Shown here: positions 1-7,183 of the stretch, in pieces
How the letters are laid out: every line of letters begins with the position of its first letter
Numbering within the stretch: position 1 is the first letter of the stretch
From: Clostridia bacterium
GTDB taxonomy: Bacteria > Bacillota_A > Clostridia > Oscillospirales > CAG-272
DNA: 64,000 bases
Reading direction: 5' to 3'
NCBI GenBank assembly: GCA_017501345.1
Contig: JAFVXC010000009.1
Span: 1 to 64,000 of the forward strand
The notes under the pieces: model-generated
Databases searched by the model: none
Told to the model about the DNA's origin: nothing
The model's input: the letters and a program-made list of their open reading frames with translations, nothing else
Translations under genes and position numbers: made by a program

Positions 1-441
1 ATCGGCGGCAACGTCGGTGTGGCGCTTCACGTTCCCGCAGACGGTGACGACATTTCGATCGACCTCGTGCCGATCGAGACGACCGTCGAGGGTGACGCCG
101 ACGAGGAACCCGAGGTGACCGAATCCACCGAAGGCGACGTCGATGCACCCGAGGTCGATGAAACCGAAAAGCCCGCAGCGTCGGAGGATGCAGAGACCGA
201 TCCCGTGATCGTTCCCGATACCGAAGCTCCTGCGGCAACCGATACCGAAGGAACCGTGACTCCTCCCGTGGACGAGCCCTCCGTTCCGGCTGATACCGAA
301 GCTCCTGCACCCACTGTTCCCGAAGAGACAGAGACGGATACCGACGCTCCTGCGGTAGATTCTACCGAGGGCTCCGAATCCGCAGACGTCTCGGAAAATG
401 AGGGCACGGGAGAATCTGAAGAAATCAAGGAGGAAGCATAA
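1..441 (+). CDS. C-terminal part of an unknown acidic protein (5' end outside window)
   Basis: The frame is open from base 1, so the gene starts upstream; the GTG at 19 is an internal Val rather than a convincing start. About 30 ordinary residues are followed by roughly 110 residues made almost only of D, E, T, P, A, S and V, with a recurring DTEAP motif, which looks like a disordered linker or tail. No catalytic motif is visible in this part. The stop overlaps the ATG of the next gene (TAATG) and the ribosome binding site AAGGAGG for that gene lies inside this one, so the two are translationally coupled. I do not recognise the family. A phage structural or lysis-module protein, or a surface protein, is possible. 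Confidence 0.6.
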   Translation: MGGNVGVALHVPADGDDISIDLVPIETTVEGDADEEPEVTESTEGDVDAPEVDETEKPAASEDAETDPVIVPDTEAPAATDTEGTVTPPVDEPSVPADTEAPAPTVPEETETDTDAPAVDSTEGSESADVSENEGTGESEEIKEEA

Positions 442-1124
442 TGACGCTTACTGAAATCTTTGCCGTATATGGCAATTACATCTGGCTTGCCGCCACCGCG
501 CTCTTCACCTACCTCGCTATGGGTGTTCTGAAGAAGTCCTTCCTGCCCGTCACGAAGTGGCTCTCTTCGACCGCAAAGGGCCGCAGAAACGCGAACACGA
601 TCTTTGGTGTCGTGATGTCCGCAGGCTTTGCATCGATCCTCGGTGCAGTCGCCACGATGCTCGTAGCCGCTGACGTTCACTTTATGTGGTTCGTGGCTGC
701 GGGACTCCTCGCAAACTACATCTATCTTCTGAAGGAGCGCTTTGCAGACGCCGAAAAGATGGAAATGGCAGGCGCGATCGCGGACGCCGTTCACGAGTCG
801 AACAAGAACATCTCCGAGAAGGATTTCCCGGCGATCACCGCGAAGGTCAAGGAACTCACCGAGAAGTTCAAGACCTCCGAGTCGAACGTCCACGCGAAGG
901 AGGTTTCCGAGGTCGCTACGGGCGTAGCGGGTGCCGTCGGCATCTCGCAGGAGGAGATCGACAAGGTTGAGGAGGCGATCGGCGAGCTCAAAAGAGCAGG
1001 GCTTGACGTTTCTCAGATTGAGGCGCTGTGGGAGCAGTGCAAGTCCGACGGGACGATCACTCCCCAGGAGCGCAACATCATTATGCAGGCTTGCGAGATC
1101 CTTCGTCAGAAGTACGGAAGATAA
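441..1124 (+). CDS. Small membrane protein with soluble alpha-helical tail, holin-like layout
   Basis: 227 residues. Hydrophobic stretches at about 13-30 and 52-95 would make two or three membrane helices. They are followed by a charged, probably alpha-helical tail (about 96-227) rich in K, E and A. The ATG is preceded by AAGGAGG and overlaps the upstream stop. A small membrane protein with a cytoplasmic tail, coupled to a long gene that ends in an acidic tail and next to a tRNA, would fit a prophage lysis or tail module. That is inference only; no known family motif is visible. Confidence 0.6.
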   Translation: MTLTEIFAVYGNYIWLAATALFTYLAMGVLKKSFLPVTKWLSSTAKGRRNANTIFGVVMSAGFASILGAVATMLVAADVHFMWFVAAGLLANYIYLLKERFADAEKMEMAGAIADAVHESNKNISEKDFPAITAKVKELTEKFKTSESNVHAKEVSEVATGVAGAVGISQEEIDKVEEAIGELKRAGLDVSQIEALWEQCKSDGTITPQERNIIMQACEILRQKYGR

Positions 1125-1277
1125 CGCAGATCCTGCAGAGCTTCTGCTCAGCCTCTTCGTTCGCCTCGCGGAGTCTCTCGTGATCGTGAACCCCGCTCTC
1201 CTTGCGCTGAACCGCGCGTGGGGCGTGCTGTGCTTCCTCGCAAGGCTCTTCGGAGGACGGAGAGAATAGGAAAAGAT

Positions 1278-1330
1278 CCCCCATCATCACGCTACGGCGC
1301 GGTGGTGGGGGTGCTCTTGGCTTTTTGACG
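1278..1330 (+). terminator. Probable terminator of the first two genes
   Basis: An 11-bp stem (1278-1288 with 1301-1311, two G-U pairs) is followed after a short gap by a run of five T at 1322-1326. The distance between stem and T run makes it weaker than the other terminators in this window. Confidence 0.4.
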
Positions 1331-1388
1331 AACTTTTGACGAACTTTCGACGGGATTGCTTCTGCAAATGACGAACTTTTTGACGAAC
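1323..1388. repeat. 11-bp iterons TTTTGACGAAC
   Basis: Perfect copies of TTTTGACGAAC lie at 1323-1333, directly abutting at 1334-1344, and again at 1378-1388. Degenerate copies begin at about 1345 and 1366. Such iterons can be protein-binding arrays (arm-type integrase sites, replication or partition sites), but no cognate protein is visible in the window. Confidence 0.6.
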
Positions 1389-1442
1389 GAAAGAGTGGGC
1401 AAAGAGGTAGTATAAAGTGCGGAGAAGCCTTGCAAATAAAGG

Positions 1443-1493
1443 AAAAAGACTATGTAAATCACTACTTTTATGGTAGTCTTTACATAGTCTTTT
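1443..1493 (-). terminator. Terminator of tRNA-Ser
   Basis: A perfect 14-bp inverted repeat (1445-1458 and 1479-1492) encloses a second inner stem and ends in a T run on the minus strand, directly downstream of the tRNA-Ser 3' end. Confidence 0.8.
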
Positions 1494-1496
1494 CTA

Positions 1497-1586
1497 CGGA
1501 GAAGGAGAGATTTGAACTCTCGCGCCGGAAAAACCCGACCTACACCCTTAGCAGGGGCGCCTCTTCGGCCTCTTGAGTACTTCTCC
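1497..1586 (-). tRNA. tRNA-Ser (anticodon GCU)
   Basis: The 7-bp acceptor stem pairs 1580-1586 with 1498-1504 and the discriminator G is at 1497. The anticodon stem CGCCC/GGGTG encloses the loop CTGCTAA, giving anticodon GCU for AGC/AGU serine codons. A long variable arm typical of class II tRNAs and the T-arm GAGAG-TTCAAAT-CTCTC are present. CCA is not encoded. Confidence 0.95.
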
Positions 1587-1626
1587 ATACTCTGCGAGTC
1601 GGCCTTTGCAGAAACTCGCAGGAATT

Positions 1627-1655
1627 ATTATACCGCACTTTCGGGGAAATGTCAA
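1627..1655 (-). promoter_or_regulatory. Promoter of tRNA-Ser
   Basis: Minus-strand TTGACA (1650-1655), 17-bp spacer, TATAAT (1627-1632): a full sigma-A consensus about 40 bp upstream of the tRNA 5' end. Confidence 0.85.
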
Positions 1656-1799
1656 GGAGTGAGGACGAAAAATCGCCGCTCTTATTGTAAACAAATTGTG
1701 AATACAGCGCATTTCAATGTCGTTTTCGGGAGTGGCTTGTCAAAGCTCTGTGTCGGCGGTAAATATGATCCGAACGTATGCAAAAATTTGCCGCTTTTA

Positions 1800-1828
1800 T
1801 TGACAACTGATGTGTTTTGATGTACAAT
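1800..1828 (+). promoter_or_regulatory. Promoter of the NUDIX/flavoprotein pair
   Basis: TTGACA (1800-1805), 17-bp spacer, TACAAT (1823-1828), 26 bp before the ATG of the NUDIX gene. Confidence 0.8.
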
Positions 1829-1854
1829 AAAGAAAACCGAGAGAGGAGGATGAT

Positions 1855-2328
1855 ATGAATTTCAGGCAGACGACGCTTTGTTATATCGAGCGGGACGGGG
1901 CGTATCTGATGCTCCACCGCACGAAGAAAGTGCTGGACGAGAACCGTGACAAGTGGATCGGTGTCGGAGGGAAGTTCGAGAACGGTGAGAGCCCAGAGGA
2001 CTGTATGATGCGCGAGGTCTATGAGGAGACCGGACTTATGGTTACGTCGTACGCCTATCGCGGGATCGTGACCTTCGTTTCCGATCTGTACGGAACCGAG
2101 CATATGCATCTTTTCACGATCTCGGGCTTCACGGGAGAGCCTAAGGAATGTGATGAGGGAGAGCTTGAATGGATCGATAAGGAGGCACTTTTTGCGCTTC
2201 CGATGTGGGAAGGGGACAAGATCTTCCTCTCGCTTCTTGACAGCGACCGTCCGTTCTTTTCTCTCAAGCTCGTTTATCACGGAAATGCTTTGGAGAGAGC
2301 CGTGCTTGACGGGGAAATCATCAGATAG
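1855..2328 (+). CDS. NUDIX hydrolase, MutT/8-oxo-dGTP diphosphatase-like
   Basis: 157 residues, the usual size of a single-domain MutT-like enzyme. The complete NUDIX box GX5EX7REUXEEXGU spans residues 39-61, with Gly39, Glu45, Arg53, Glu54, Glu57 and Glu58 in place to bind the catalytic metal. The family hydrolyses nucleoside diphosphate-linked compounds; a role in cleaning 8-oxo-dGTP from the nucleotide pool is the usual annotation, but the substrate cannot be read from sequence. The start follows GAGAGGAGG at good distance. The next gene lies 27 bp downstream on the same strand and probably shares the transcript. Confidence 0.9.
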   Translation: MNFRQTTLCYIERDGAYLMLHRTKKVLDENRDKWIGVGGKFENGESPEDCMMREVYEETGLMVTSYAYRGIVTFVSDLYGTEHMHLFTISGFTGEPKECDEGELEWIDKEALFALPMWEGDKIFLSLLDSDRPFFSLKLVYHGNALERAVLDGEIIR

Positions 2329-2355
2329 AAATATCATCAAAAACGGAGACAAATT

Positions 2356-3651
2356 ATGGCTGAATATGTGTTTCGGAAAACGCTGACCGAGAAAAAGGTG
2401 TACGACGTCGTCGTTGCGGGTGGCGGTGTCGCAGGATGTGCGGCGGCGTATGCGGCGGCGAAGCGAGGACGGTCGGTCCTTCTGCTCGAAAAGACGAATA
2501 TCCTCGGCGGCCTCGGTACGACTGGAAGGATCAATCTGTTTGTTCCGATGTGCAACGGACGCGGCAAGCAGATCATTTTCGGGCTTGCCGAAAAGTGGCT
2601 TCGCGACAGTGCGCTGTACGGATACGATACGATTTCACCGGTGTGGCGTGACGGTGAACCGAAGGAATACACCGAAAAGCGTCACACGCAGCGGTATTCA
2701 CCGTATATTTTCGCTTTCCAGTTACTTGAAGACGTGATGCGGATGGGTGTAGACGTACTGTATGATTGCATTGCGGTTGAGGCTGTGATGGACGAGGAGA
2801 CGGGGAAGATCTGTCGTGGTGTCATCACCGATTCGAAGTCGGGGCTTGAGCTGTACGGCTGTAAGATGCTGATCGATACGACGGGGGACGCAGATCTGCT
2901 CCGCCGTATGGGTGTGCCGACGGTAGCGGGACAGAATTTCTTCACCTACGAAACGGCGGCCGTTACGCTTGAGGGGTGTCAAAAAGCACTCGATACGGGA
3001 GACATCCGTCGGCTGTATTCGTATGTTAAGGGCGGCGGCATCAATCTGTTTGGGGATGGGCAGCCCGACGACGTACCGCGCTGGTCGGGGCTTACGGTCG
3101 AGGAGGTCACCGATTATCTTGTGAAAAACCAGATGCTTGTCCTTGATAAGATGAAGAAGTCGAGGGAAGCGCGCAAGACGCGCGATATCGGAATGATCCC
3201 GATGATGCCGCAGTTCCGCACGACCTGCCGAATAGACGGCGACTACGCACTTCGTATTTCCGATGCTTACCGCCATTTTGACGATTCTGTGTGTGCGATC
3301 AATGATTTTGAGCACCGTGACCATCTCTTTGAGGTTCCGCTTCGGGCGCTGACGCGGAGGGAGTTTCCGAACGTTATTACTGCAGGACGCTCGGCTTCGG
3401 GTGAGGGCTATGGCTGGGATCTCCTCCGCGTGATCCCGCCCGCGATCCTAACGGGGCAGGCGGCAGGAGAGGCAGCGTGCCTCGCGCTTGAAACGGGCAG
3501 GACGGTTGCGGGTGTGGATATTCGCACCCTTCAGACACGGCTTGAAAAGGAGAACGTGATGATCCATTTCCCGGACGAATACGTTCCCGAGGACAGAACG
3601 GTCGTGATCCACGGCAAAAATGCCGCCGAGATCGAGGGTGGGCATCTGTAA
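2356..3651 (+). CDS. FAD-dependent oxidoreductase (FAD_oxidored-type flavoprotein)
   Basis: 431 residues. The N-terminal Rossmann FAD-binding motif AGGGVAG is at residues 21-27, with the ribose-binding acidic residue Glu45 at the end of the second strand. A second FAD-contacting region (LIDTTGDADLLRRMG) and a C-terminal GEGYGWD/GQAAGEAA region match single-domain flavoprotein dehydrogenases annotated as FAD-dependent oxidoreductase. The substrate is unknown. No signal peptide is seen, so it is cytoplasmic. The ribosome binding site ACGGAGA precedes the ATG. It follows the NUDIX gene by 27 bp. Confidence 0.85.
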   Translation: MAEYVFRKTLTEKKVYDVVVAGGGVAGCAAAYAAAKRGRSVLLLEKTNILGGLGTTGRINLFVPMCNGRGKQIIFGLAEKWLRDSALYGYDTISPVWRDGEPKEYTEKRHTQRYSPYIFAFQLLEDVMRMGVDVLYDCIAVEAVMDEETGKICRGVITDSKSGLELYGCKMLIDTTGDADLLRRMGVPTVAGQNFFTYETAAVTLEGCQKALDTGDIRRLYSYVKGGGINLFGDGQPDDVPRWSGLTVEEVTDYLVKNQMLVLDKMKKSREARKTRDIGMIPMMPQFRTTCRIDGDYALRISDAYRHFDDSVCAINDFEHRDHLFEVPLRALTRREFPNVITAGRSASGEGYGWDLLRVIPPAILTGQAAGEAACLALETGRTVAGVDIRTLQTRLEKENVMIHFPDEYVPEDRTVVIHGKNAAEIEGGHL

Positions 3652-3746
3652 TACGGAAACGGCCAAAGGGAGGGCGAGCTGATTGCAGAAATGCAGTAAA
3701 AGCACGCCCTCTTCTCAAAAAAACCAAAAAAATTCGAAAAAAGGTA
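3652..3746 (+). other. Intergenic stretch with a possible weak hairpin
   Basis: Downstream of the flavoprotein gene, GAGGGCG and CGCCCTC could pair around a small inner hairpin. No strong T run follows, so it is a weak terminator candidate at best. Nothing else is seen before the tRNA promoter. Confidence 0.3.
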
Positions 3747-3775
3747 TTGACAAACAGAGGCGATTGTGCTATAAT
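3747..3775 (+). promoter_or_regulatory. Promoter of the tRNA-Thr/tRNA-Arg operon
   Basis: TTGACA (3747-3752), 17-bp spacer, TATAAT (3770-3775): perfect sigma-A consensus 32 bp before tRNA-Thr. Confidence 0.9.
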
Positions 3776-3807
3776 AGTCAAGCGTTCGAAAGAGGGCACC
3801 GAAAAAT

Positions 3808-3883
3808 GCTGCTATGGCTCAGTTGGTAGAGCACATCCTTGGTAAGGATGAGGTCATCAGTTCGACTCTGATTAGCAGCTCCA
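3808..3883 (+). tRNA. tRNA-Thr (anticodon GGU)
   Basis: The acceptor stem GCTGCTA/TAGCAGC, D-arm, anticodon loop TTGGTAA (anticodon GGU) and T-arm are all present, and CCA is encoded at 3881-3883. It is separated from tRNA-Arg by 2 bp, so the two are co-transcribed. Confidence 0.95.
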
Positions 3884-3885
3884 AT

Positions 3886-3959
3886 GTGGCATTAGCTCAG
3901 CTGGATAGAGTATTTGGCTACGAACCAAAAGGTCGGGGGTTCGAATCCCTCATGCCACG
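3886..3959 (+). tRNA. tRNA-Arg (anticodon ACG)
   Basis: The acceptor stem GTGGCAT/ATGCCAC and the anticodon stem TTTGG/CCAAA with loop CTACGAA give anticodon ACG, read as ICG after deamination, for CGU/CGC/CGA. CCA is not encoded, unlike its tRNA-Thr partner. Its 3' end and terminator are partly duplicated about 170 bp downstream. Confidence 0.95.
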
Positions 3960-3961
3960 AT

Positions 3962-3997
3962 AAAAAAAGGATCATCCGAAGGATGGTCCTTTTTTAT
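3962..3997 (+). terminator. Terminator of the tRNA operon
   Basis: The hairpin AAAAAAGGATCATCC-GAA-GGATGGTCCTTTTTT with its T run begins directly after tRNA-Arg. Confidence 0.9.
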
Positions 3998-4035
3998 CGT
4001 CATACGAGGGTGAGAGAAGGCGCGTGCAGAGCGCG
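3978..4035. repeat. Right-half duplicate, copy 1 (terminator right arm plus flank)
   Basis: This 58-bp stretch, starting in the terminator loop and reaching GCGCG at 4035, recurs with a few mismatches at 5168-5225, in the same orientation and at the same length. Confidence 0.85.
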
Positions 4036-4102
4036 CAGGAGGGAAGATCATTCCATCTCCCACGTTCTGCGATCTGCCGCCTGAACGCGAAGCGGTCAGG
4101 TA

Positions 4103-4147
4103 TGGGTTCAGAATTCCTCATGCCACGATAAAAAAGGATCATCCGAA
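4103..4147 (+). repeat. Truncated duplicate of the tRNA-Arg 3' end and terminator left arm
   Basis: The T-arm, acceptor 3' strand CTCATGCCACGA and the left arm of the terminator hairpin are repeated here from 3934-3980 with a few changes in the T-arm. There is no matching 5' tRNA half, so this is a remnant or att-like scar and not a functional tRNA. The matching right arm of the hairpin is found 1 kb further on, at 5168. Confidence 0.85.
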
Positions 4148-4183
4148 CAGCGTGCAAAATTAGCGGAGAAATTATCTAACACA

Positions 4184-4235
4184 CGGTAGGGGCGAACTGC
4201 GTTCGCCCGCGGGCGTTCAAAGAACGCCCCTACGG
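4184..4235. repeat. Short palindromic (REP-like) element
   Basis: The ends GTAGGGGCG (4186-4194) and CGCCCCTAC (4225-4233) are perfect inverted repeats around a GC-rich palindromic centre (CGCCCGCGGGCG). The same GTAGGGGCG end begins a larger element at about 50612. Confidence 0.75.
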
Positions 4236-4271
4236 ATAAACAAAAATTGATATGCAGAAAGCAAAGATTAA

Positions 4272-4300
4272 CCCCGACAGATTTTCAAGGTCTGTCGGGG
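4272..4300 (-). terminator. Terminator of the lipoprotein gene
   Basis: A 10-bp perfect stem, CCCCGACAGA/TCTGTCGGGG, lies 36 bp past the stop of the minus-strand lipoprotein gene. The following minus-strand sequence is T-rich but has no long T run. Confidence 0.55.
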
Positions 4301-4335
4301 GTCGTTTATTCAGTTAGATAAATTGGAATTTATCG

Positions 4336-4743
4336 CTATTTAAGTTCATCCAACAAAGTATCAAAACGACTTGCTTCATCATAAGTCATTTTATACCAAG
4401 AACCGCCTTTGACCCTGATAAACATATTACCATCATGGTAGATAGTTAAAACATCACCGTTTTCATATTTAAGAGAAATCACCCAAGTCATGCCAGTATA
4501 TTCATTGGGGTTTTCTTCAAAGTTGCTCTCTAAGTTCAAGGTTGACAAATAATCAACGATTGATTTTGCGTCTGCCCCGCTAAATGAATAGTTATATCCT
4601 TCGGGTAGAGAAGAAACATCAATATTGATTACGTTTCCTTCCGCTAATAGCTGACCTCCTTGCACTTGTTGCGGTTGCTGACTACATCCGACAATGCCCA
4701 ACACGCAGATACATACCAATACTATTGCTATAATTTTTTTCAT
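4336..4743 (-). CDS. Small unknown lipoprotein
   Basis: 135 residues from the Met at 4743, chosen because GAGGTAAACGAA precedes it and an n-region (MKKIIAIVL) and h-region follow at once. The lipobox LGIVGC predicts cleavage before Cys20 and anchoring to the outer face of the membrane. The mature part is a small soluble domain, with a stretch of alternating hydrophobic and polar residues near ISLKYENGDVLTIYHDGNMF that looks like beta strands; no family is recognised. The gene is visibly more AT-rich than its neighbours and sits alone within the roughly 1-kb insert that splits the duplicated tRNA-Arg terminator, so it may be a recent arrival. Confidence 0.75.
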   Translation of the reverse strand: MKKIIAIVLVCICVLGIVGCSQQPQQVQGGQLLAEGNVINIDVSSLPEGYNYSFSGADAKSIVDYLSTLNLESNFEENPNEYTGMTWVISLKYENGDVLTIYHDGNMFIRVKGGSWYKMTYDEASRFDTLLDELK

Positions 4744-4799
4744 TTCGTTTACCTCGTTCAACAAATTCTTATTTACAGTTCTGTTTTATCGCCAGTTTC

Positions 4800-4818
4800 G
4801 CCTTTGTATTACAAAGGC
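4800..4818. promoter_or_regulatory. Perfect 9-1-9 palindrome upstream of the lipoprotein gene
   Basis: GCCTTTGTA-T-TACAAAGGC lies 57 bp upstream of the lipoprotein start. The symmetry is what a dimeric repressor would bind. No clear -35/-10 pair was found beside it, and no regulator gene is adjacent. Confidence 0.4.
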
Positions 4819-4860
4819 ATAGGGCAAAGCCCATACCCCTAAAGATGCACGAACGCGTCC

Positions 4861-5076
4861 AAAGGCTCCCTCCGGGAGGGAGCTCCCGACGAAGTCGGGT
4901 GAGGGAGAGTGCGTTACAATGAAGTTAGCACAAATATAAAGTCACGCAGGCTCCTTCCGTCACGCTCCGCGTGCCACCGTCTCGCTTCGGCTCGGTCACG
5001 CTCGGGCTCTGACACCACACCGTGGTGTCATTCACTACCCTCGCGCCGCTTCGCTACCTCCCGGAGGAAGGCTTTT
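4861..5076. repeat. MITE-like palindromic element, copy 1
   Basis: The ends are near-perfect inverted repeats: AAAGGCTCCCTCCGGGAGG at the left, and the complement of AAAGCCTTCCTCCGGGAGG at the right (17 of 19 match). Internal hairpins and the phrases TGAGGGAGAG, AATGAAGT and ACGCAGGCTCCTTCC are shared with the copy at 22132-22270. There is no ORF inside, so it is a non-autonomous element or structured repeat. Confidence 0.8.
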
Positions 5077-5100
5077 TGTTAGCCCCATTATAACACAAAT

Positions 5101-5135
5101 CGGCAGAGAAAACAAGTTCTCTGCCGAAATTTTTG
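5101..5135 (+). terminator. Terminator-like hairpin at the right side of the insert
   Basis: A 10-bp perfect stem CGGCAGAGAA/TTCTCTGCCG is followed by AAATTTTT. No plus-strand gene lies upstream, so its role is unclear. Confidence 0.45.
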
Positions 5136-5167
5136 TGCCTGTCATTTCTCTGCTAAGAATGCAGAGA

Positions 5168-5225
5168 GAAGGATGGTCCTTTTTTATCGTCATACGAGAG
5201 AAAGAGAAGCCGCGTGCAGAGCGCG
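5168..5225. repeat. Right-half duplicate, copy 2 (terminator right arm plus flank)
   Basis: Same length and orientation as 3978-4035, with a short mismatched segment in the middle. Together with 4103-4147 it would rebuild an uninterrupted tRNA-Arg 3' end plus terminator if the intervening 1.02 kb (4148-5167) were removed. Confidence 0.85.
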
Positions 5226-5296
5226 ATGCCTCATCCGTAACTCGTGGCGCTTGCGACAGGATCGGACGCAGGATGTCTGCTATACAAATATTTCCC

Positions 5297-5323
5297 GCTC
5301 CCGCTTGACAGCGGGAGCTTTTT
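5297..5323 (+). terminator. Terminator hairpin whose loop is the lepA -35 box
   Basis: GCTCCCGC (5297-5304) pairs with GCGGGAGC (5311-5318), followed by five T. The six-base loop is TTGACA, the -35 hexamer of the lepA promoter. Confidence 0.8.
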
Positions 5324-5333
5324 CGTTTATAAT
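5305..5333 (+). promoter_or_regulatory. lepA promoter
   Basis: TTGACA (5305-5310), 17-bp spacer, TATAAT (5328-5333). The -35 box is the loop of the terminator hairpin at 5297-5323. Confidence 0.9.
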
Positions 5334-5371
5334 ATATTCTGTATAGTTGTTTATCAAAGAGGAGTATATAT

Positions 5372-7183
5372 ATGTCAGAAAGACAGGAACACATCAGGAA
5401 TTTTTCGATCATCGCGCATATCGACCACGGCAAGTCCACGCTTGCTGATCGTCTTTTGGAGGCGACCGATACCCTCACGAAGCGTGAGATGGAGGAGCAG
5501 GTGCTCGACAATATGGAGCTCGAGCGAGAGCGCGGCATTACGATCAAGGCGCGCGCCGTTCGTCTGCACTACACCGCAAAGAACGGGGAGGCATATCTTT
5601 TCCACCTGATCGATACTCCCGGACACGTTGACTTCAATTACGAGGTCTCGCGTTCGCTTTCTGCGTGCGAGGGTGCGCTGCTCGTTGTTGATGCGACGCA
5701 GGGTGTTGAAGCACAGACGCTTGCCAATGCTTATCTCGCGATCGATGCGAATCTTGAGATCGTTCCCGTCATCAACAAGATCGATCTGCCCTCAGCGAAT
5801 ATTGACAAGTGCCGCGGTGAGATCGAGGACATCATCGGTGTCCCCGCAGAGGATTGCCCCGCAGTTTCTGCAAAGACCGGACTCAACATCGAGGACGTGC
5901 TCGAGGCGGTCGTGCGTGATATCCCAGCACCGAGCGGTGACGAAAACGCTCCCCTTAAGGCGCTTATTTTCGATTCTTACTACGACAGCTATCTCGGCGT
6001 TGTCGTCAACATCCGTGTGATCGACGGGGAGGTGCGCCCCGGAGACAAGGTTCTGATGATGAATACGGGCAAGACCTACGAGATCGTCGAGGTTGGTACG
6101 ATGGAGCCCTTCGGGCTTTATAAGACGGGCAAGCTATCGGCGGGCGAGGTCGGATATATCACGGCGTCGATCAAGAGCGTCAGCGACACGCGCGTCGGCG
6201 ATACCGTGACCCTTGCACAGAACCCGACCGCCGAGCCTTTGCCGGGCTTCAAGGCGGTACAGTCGATGGTTTACGCAGGCATTTATCCCGCTGACGGCTC
6301 ACGCTACGGCGATCTCCGCGAGGCGCTTGAAAAGCTGATGCTGAACGATGCGTCGCTTTCCTTCGAGCCCGAGACCTCGGTCGCGCTCGGCTTTGGCTTC
6401 CGTTGCGGCTTCCTCGGTCTCCTTCATATGGAGATCATTGAGGAGCGTCTTGAACGCGAATTCAATCTTGATCTCATTACGACCGCGCCGAGCGTTATTT
6501 ACCGTGTCAAGACGCGCGGCGGTGAGGAGCTTCTGATCGACAATCCGTCGAATTTCCCGACGCCTGATGAGATTGAGATCGCATATGAGCCGATCGTCAA
6601 GGCAAATATTATTACGCCGACCGATTACGTCGGCAACCTGATGGATCTCTGCCAGGACAGACGTGGCGAGTTCAAGGATATGAAGTACATCGACACCGAC
6701 CGTGTCGAGCTGCACTACGATCTGCCGCTGAACGAGATCATCTACGACTTTTTCGATGCGATGAAGAGCCGTTCGAAGGGCTATGCATCGCTTGACTATG
6801 AGCTTGCGGGCTACGTTCCGAGTAAGCTGCAGAAGCTCGACTTCCTCTTGAACGGCGATCCCGTTGACGCGCTTTCCTTTATCGTACACGAGCAGAAGGC
6901 GTACGCACGTGCGCGCCGCATTTGCGAAAAGCTGAAGGAGAACATCCCGCGTGCGCTCTTCGAGATTCCGATCCAGGCGGCGGTCAACGGACGTGTGATC
7001 GCGCGTGAGACCGTCAAGGCGATGCGTAAGGACGTCCTTGCGAAGTGCTACGGCGGTGACATTACCCGTAAGAAGAAGCTGCTCGAGAAGCAAAAGGAGG
7101 GCAAGAAGAAGATGCGCCAGCTCGGCTCGGTGCAGGTCTCGCCCGAGGCCTTTATGGCGGTGCTGAAGCTCGATGAATCGTAA
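5372..7183 (+). CDS. lepA: Elongation factor 4 (back-translocating ribosomal GTPase LepA)
   Basis: 603 residues, full length for LepA/EF4. The GTPase domain has the P-loop AHIDHGKST at 15-23, switch region [13 protein letters not shown] from residue 81 and NKID. After the GTPase come the EF-G-like domains II, III and V and the LepA-specific C-terminal domain (lysine-rich end, about 490-603). EF4 binds stalled or mis-translocated ribosomes and moves tRNAs back one step; it acts in the cytoplasm. AGAGGAG lies before the ATG. The last codons overlap the hemW start by 11 bp, so the two are coupled. The lepA-hemW order is widely conserved in Firmicutes. Confidence 0.97.
   Translation: MSERQEHIRNFSIIAHIDHGKSTLADRLLEATDTLTKREMEEQVLDNMELERERGITIKARAVRLHYTAKNGEAYLFHLIDTPGHVDFNYEVSRSLSACEGALLVVDATQGVEAQTLANAYLAIDANLEIVPVINKIDLPSANIDKCRGEIEDIIGVPAEDCPAVSAKTGLNIEDVLEAVVRDIPAPSGDENAPLKALIFDSYYDSYLGVVVNIRVIDGEVRPGDKVLMMNTGKTYEIVEVGTMEPFGLYKTGKLSAGEVGYITASIKSVSDTRVGDTVTLAQNPTAEPLPGFKAVQSMVYAGIYPADGSRYGDLREALEKLMLNDASLSFEPETSVALGFGFRCGFLGLLHMEIIEERLEREFNLDLITTAPSVIYRVKTRGGEELLIDNPSNFPTPDEIEIAYEPIVKANIITPTDYVGNLMDLCQDRRGEFKDMKYIDTDRVELHYDLPLNEIIYDFFDAMKSRSKGYASLDYELAGYVPSKLQKLDFLLNGDPVDALSFIVHEQKAYARARRICEKLKENIPRALFEIPIQAAVNGRVIARETVKAMRKDVLAKCYGGDITRKKKLLEKQKEGKKKMRQLGSVQVSPEAFMAVLKLDES

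Noticed and set aside
1125..1269. A hydrophobic open frame after the holin-like gene (ends SLFVRLAESLVIVNPALLALNRAW-like, then a stop at 1269)
   Set aside because: Only GTG or CTG starts without a ribosome binding site; it overlaps the preceding gene in another frame and could be chance in GC-rich DNA.
4103..4127. A second tRNA-Arg gene
   Set aside because: Only the T-arm and 3' acceptor strand are present; no 5' half or anticodon arm, so it is a scar and not a tRNA.
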